From NCBI GenBank assembly GCA_029287275.1, contig JARFRL010000063.1, positions 1 through 36,914 of the forward strand: 36,914 nt of DNA, given 5' to 3'. The DNA is from Pontiella desulfatans. GTDB lineage: Bacteria > Verrucomicrobiota > Kiritimatiellia > Kiritimatiellales > Pontiellaceae. The stretch's first letter is position 1; every line of letters starts with the position of its first letter. Below, one piece after another: positions 34,394 through 36,914 of this stretch. Below the pieces are notes generated by a model. It was not told where the DNA came from. It saw nothing but the letters and a program-made list of their open reading frames with translations, and did not search any database. Made by a program: the position numbers and the translations under genes.

Positions 34394-34431
34394 CGCGCCG
34401 GGCTCCCTATACGGAGCCCCTCCTCGGCGCG
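34394..34431. other. GC-rich nested inverted repeat in the alkaline phosphatase leader
   Basis: An outer CGCGCCG (34394-34400) pairs with CGGCGCG (34425-34431). An inner GGGCTCC (34400-34406) pairs with GGAGCCC (34413-34419) around a 6-nt loop. There is no T-run. If the phosphatase transcript starts near 34440, this lies in its 5' leader. Confidence 0.55.
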
Positions 34432-34453
34432 CGGAACAACCATCGCCGGAGCT

Positions 34454-34493
34454 TGTTAATGCGGGATAAGCAATAGGCTTAAAATAAGTAAGG
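34454..34493 (-). promoter_or_regulatory. Degenerate Pho-box array facing alkaline phosphatase
   Basis: Read towards the phosphatase, heptamers CCTTACT, TTAAGCC, GCTTATC and ATTAACA start every 11 bp, with TATT twice as spacer. Only the outer two match the consensus well (5 of 7), so this is less certain than the pst boxes. Confidence 0.45.
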
Positions 34494-34553
34494 GTATAAT
34501 GAGCGCGCGAAATTGGCCTTCCTTTGTCTCAAGCAAGACGTCCGAGCGGACTG

Positions 34554-34593
34554 GTTTAACGCGAATCCAACCGGCTCCTTATGATCCCTAAAT
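34554..34593 (+). promoter_or_regulatory. Degenerate Pho-box array facing the beta-propeller gene
   Basis: GTTTAAC, ATCCAAC, TCCTTAT and CCTAAAT start at 34554, 34565, 34576 and 34587, 11 bp apart, in the direction of the gene at 34673. Matches to CCTAACA are partial. Confidence 0.4.
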
Positions 34594-34672
34594 CGAGGCG
34601 GCGTTTGATTCTCGCAATTAAAATCGCGGTGTCCAACGAAGGAACACTGGAACTCTAACCAAAGGAATATTC

Positions 34673-36238
34673 ATGAAGAACCACACAACCTGTTTTTTCG
34701 TCGCGTGCATGGCTGGCCTCGCGCTGGTCGCGCGGGCGGACGTGTCGCTGAATCCGATCTCGACGTATGCGACGGGCATCTTCGACGAAGGCGCCGCCGA
34801 AACCGTTGCCTACGACAACGCGTCGCGGCGGCTTTTTGTTACCAATGCCGAGGAAAACTCGCTCGACGTGCTTGATATTTCAGATCCGGCCAACCCGGTC
34901 CTGTTGAAGAAAGTTGATCTCGTTCCCTATGGCGATGGCGTGAACTCGGTGGCTGTTAAGAAGGGGCTGGTCGCCGTGGCCTGCCAAGCCGATCCGAAGC
35001 AGGATCCCGGCACCGTCGTGTTTCTGGATGCCGATGGCGGTTTCATTTCTTCCGTAACCGCCGGGGCGCTGCCGGACATGCTGATCTTCACGCCCAACGG
35101 CGAAAAAGTTCTGGTCGCCAACGAAGGCGAGCCGGACGATGACTATGTGGTCGACCCGGAAGGTTCCGTGAGCATCATCGATCTCGCGGGCGGCGCCGAG
35201 CAGCTGACCCAGGCGGATGTGAAAACCGTGTCGTTCACTTCGTTCAATCCTTTGAAAAACCGACTGCGGCGCGCCCAGGTCCGAATCTATGGCCCCAACG
35301 CCACGGTGGCGCGGGATCTGGAGCCGGAATACATCGCCCTCAGCGAAGATGGCAAGACCGCCTTCGTGACCCTGCAGGAAAACAACGCGATCGCCATCAT
35401 CGATGTGGAGCGCGCCAAGGTGACGCAAATCAAGAGCCTTGGCTACAAGTGGCACGTGCTGCCGGGCAACGGACTGGACGCGTCTGATAAAGACGACGGC
35501 ATTCATATCGAAAACTGGCCGGTGGCCGGCATGCTCCAGCCGGACGCCATCGCATCGTATACGGTGCGCGGAAAGAACTATTACGTAATCGCCAACGAAG
35601 GCGACTCCCGCGACTACGATGGGTTTTCCGAGGAGATCGATATCGCCGATCTGGAGCTTTCCGGATGGCTGACCAATCGTTTCCCGAACATTCAGAACGA
35701 TGAATATTTGGGGCGCCTGGGAACGACGACCGAACCGCCTTTCGGAACATATGATGGTGTCAGCTACGCGCTTGTAAGCTACGGCGCGCGCTCGTTCTCG
35801 ATTCTCGACGAGCGAGGCCGACGGGTGTTCGACTCCGGCGATGACTTTGAACGGATTACCGCCGAGGCCATTCCGGAGTTTTTCAACGCGACCAACGACA
35901 AAAACAAATTCGACAACCGTTCCGACAACAAGGGCCCGGAGCCGGAAGGCGTTGTGGTCGGGAAGGTCGAGGGCCGTTTCTACGCCTTTGTCGGCCTGGA
36001 GCGCGTCGGCGGCGTCATGGTTTATGACGTGAGCAATCCCCGCCGTCCGGAGTTCGTTGAATATTACAACAACCGCGACTTCACGCGGGATGTCGAATCG
36101 CCGGAAGCCGGCGATCTGGGGCCCGAAGGCCTGGCCTTCATCGCGGCGGGCGACAGCCCGAGCGGGGTTCCGCTGCTGGTGGTGGCCAACGAGGTGAGCG
36201 GCACCACGACCATCTACGAAGTGCTTTCATCCAAATAA
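34673..36238 (+). CDS. Secreted choice-of-anchor-I beta-propeller protein
   Basis: 521 residues with a signal peptide (about 1-22, ARA-D). The body repeats YVTN-like propeller blades: RRLFVTNAEENSLDVLDISDPANPVLLKKVDL, NGEKVLVANEGEPDDDYVVDPEGSVSIIDLAGG and DGKTAFVTLQENNAIAIIDVE. The C-terminal LLVVANEVSGTTTIYEV is the family hallmark. Members of this family are often fused to or found beside alkaline phosphatase or phytase-like genes; here the gene is divergent from an alkaline phosphatase. An AAAGGA ribosome site precedes the ATG. No anchor domain is visible at the C-terminus, so it is probably released or held by partners. Confidence 0.85.
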   Translation: MKNHTTCFFVACMAGLALVARADVSLNPISTYATGIFDEGAAETVAYDNASRRLFVTNAEENSLDVLDISDPANPVLLKKVDLVPYGDGVNSVAVKKGLVAVACQADPKQDPGTVVFLDADGGFISSVTAGALPDMLIFTPNGEKVLVANEGEPDDDYVVDPEGSVSIIDLAGGAEQLTQADVKTVSFTSFNPLKNRLRRAQVRIYGPNATVARDLEPEYIALSEDGKTAFVTLQENNAIAIIDVERAKVTQIKSLGYKWHVLPGNGLDASDKDDGIHIENWPVAGMLQPDAIASYTVRGKNYYVIANEGDSRDYDGFSEEIDIADLELSGWLTNRFPNIQNDEYLGRLGTTTEPPFGTYDGVSYALVSYGARSFSILDERGRRVFDSGDDFERITAEAIPEFFNATNDKNKFDNRSDNKGPEPEGVVVGKVEGRFYAFVGLERVGGVMVYDVSNPRRPEFVEYYNNRDFTRDVESPEAGDLGPEGLAFIAAGDSPSGVPLLVVANEVSGTTTIYEVLSSK

Positions 36239-36261
36239 ACCGCGTCATCTGAAGCACACCC

Positions 36262-36309
36262 GGAAGCCCGGTATGGAAACCGCCCCCATACCGGGCTTCC
36301 TCTTTTTTC
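36262..36309 (+). terminator. Terminator after the beta-propeller gene
   Basis: A perfect 15-bp stem (36262-36276 with 36286-36300) and 9-nt loop are followed by TCTTTTTTC. It is one of the strongest in the window. Confidence 0.95.
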
Positions 36310-36374
36310 AAGTAACGGTTCCTCCGACCTTGAATTCCATCGCTCCCGTTCCCGCGAGGTGCTATAGAGGGCGC

Positions 36375-36566
36375 ATGAAACTTCAACAAAACCAACTTTA
36401 TAAAAAAGACGACGAGTATATTCGTATCTGCGAGCTCGCCCGATTGGCCGTCAGCTATAAAATCATGGAAGACCCGGTGACGGGAGAGGGGACGACCTGT
36501 CTCGCCACGAAAAAGGAGTTCTGCCGCCTGATCAAAGGCGCCGAGCTGCTCGACTACGAGCCTTGA
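36375..36566 (+). CDS. Small uncharacterised protein (63 residues)
   Basis: I do not recognise this protein. The ATG at 36375 follows a GAGG ribosome site, while the longer open frame upstream lacks one and overlaps the terminator. The protein is charged and soluble, with no signal or TM segment, beginning MKLQQNQLYKKDDEYIRICE and ending LIKGAELLDYEP. Two Cys residues are present in its second half. It stands alone between a terminator and the nitroreductase gene. Confidence 0.55.
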   Translation: MKLQQNQLYKKDDEYIRICELARLAVSYKIMEDPVTGEGTTCLATKKEFCRLIKGAELLDYEP

Positions 36567-36668
36567 CGTCGCGCCCGTGTTTCTCTGGCTGTAAGGTTCG
36601 TCGCGGAGCTTCGAACAGGAAGGTGTGATTTCGTTTAAACGTTCGAGAATCAAACCCAAGGAGACAAC

Positions 36669-36914
36669 ATGGAAACACTGGAAGCCATCTATTCCCGCCG
36701 CGCCGTCAAGCATTTCGATCCCGCTCATGAATTGTCGCGGGAAGAAGAAAATAAAATACTGGACGCCGCGATTCAGGCGCCGACCAGCTTCAATATTCAG
36801 CATTGGCGCTTCGTGATCCTGCGCGATCCGGAGCTGCGGAAAAAGATTCGAACCGAGTTCGGCAACGATCAGGCGCAGATGACGGACGCGAGTCTGCTGA
36901 TTCTGCTGACGGCC
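36669..36914 (+). CDS. Nitroreductase-family protein, N-terminal fragment
   Basis: The frame is open to the window edge, giving 82 residues. METLEAIYSRRAVKHFDP is the nitroreductase opening: the SRRAVK segment contacts the FMN phosphate and is followed by ILDAAIQAPTSFNIQHWRFVIL, which lines the FMN pocket. These are FMN-dependent NAD(P)H oxidoreductases of broad substrate range. An AAGGAG ribosome site lies seven bases before the ATG. The rest of the gene is outside the window. Confidence 0.85.
   Translation, partial: METLEAIYSRRAVKHFDPAHELSREEENKILDAAIQAPTSFNIQHWRFVILRDPELRKKIRTEFGNDQAQMTDASLLILLTA

Larger units (their letters stand above)
34281..34672. other. Divergent intergenic region between alkaline phosphatase and the beta-propeller gene (392 nt)
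   Basis: It contains a structured element (34394-34431), a degenerate Pho-box array facing the phosphatase (34454-34493), a TATAAT at 34495-34500, a degenerate array facing the propeller gene (34554-34593) and the AAAGGA ribosome site of that gene. No gene is seen. Confidence 0.7.

Noticed and set aside
34495..34500. TATAAT as -10 of the beta-propeller gene
   Set aside because: It is 173 nt from the start codon with no matching -35, and it overlaps an AT-rich spacer. It may be chance, so no promoter is called.
36273..36374. N-terminal extension of the 63-residue small protein
   Set aside because: The extension overlaps the terminator stem and lacks a ribosome site, while the ATG at 36375 has GAGG upstream.

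Overview
The window looks like chromosome from a GC-rich Gram-negative bacterium. It encodes an Omp85/TamA-type outer-membrane protein with TamB, a TonB/ExbB/ExbD system, porins and a lipoprotein. The secreted proteins and gene style, including the C-terminal FFRV-type tail on the beta-helix protein at 18332, suggest the PVC superphylum (Verrucomicrobiota/Kiritimatiellota). That placement is an inference from protein style and has not been searched.

Left edge (1-4528): the 3' end of tamA overlaps tamB. A promoter then drives an Rrf2-family regulator with three cysteines, followed 15 nt later by cysK. A perfect bidirectional terminator separates cysK from the convergent phosphate block.

Phosphate block (4551-16839): on the minus strand lie pstS, pstC, pstA, pstB and phoU (high-affinity ABC importer plus PhoU), a phosphate-selective (OprP-like) porin, a Na/Pi cotransporter with a PhoU-like tail, and phoR-phoB. 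One plus-strand outer-membrane barrel gene with a PagL-like HxS motif is divergent from pstS. The intergenic regions hold heptamers related to CTAACA, repeated with an 11-bp period (7 + 4 + 7). This is the Pho-box architecture, and the heptamers point towards the downstream gene in almost every case.

HMG-CoA reductase (16938-17969) is divergent from phoB, with its own sigma-70-like promoter and a terminator.

Outer-membrane uptake block (18025-30251): a secreted right-handed beta-helix protein, a secreted helical-repeat protein and a large TonB-dependent receptor are followed by a complete energising operon (DUF3450, TtpC-like ExbB, ExbB, ExbD, TonB, TPR protein). CTAACA-type boxes precede the beta-helix gene, the receptor and the DUF3450 gene. 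I infer a PhoB-controlled TonB-dependent system for a phosphorus-containing substrate. It is the best candidate here for an under-described system.

Right part (30326-36914): a 570-residue protein of unknown function with a possible glycosidase-like TIM barrel, a small lipoprotein with a TonB/AgmX-like C-terminus, and an exported PhoA-family alkaline phosphatase with an unusual Gly before the nucleophile. Divergent from the phosphatase is a secreted choice-of-anchor-I beta-propeller protein. The window ends with a 63-residue unknown and the 5' part of a nitroreductase. I saw no rRNA, tRNA, CRISPR array or insertion sequence.
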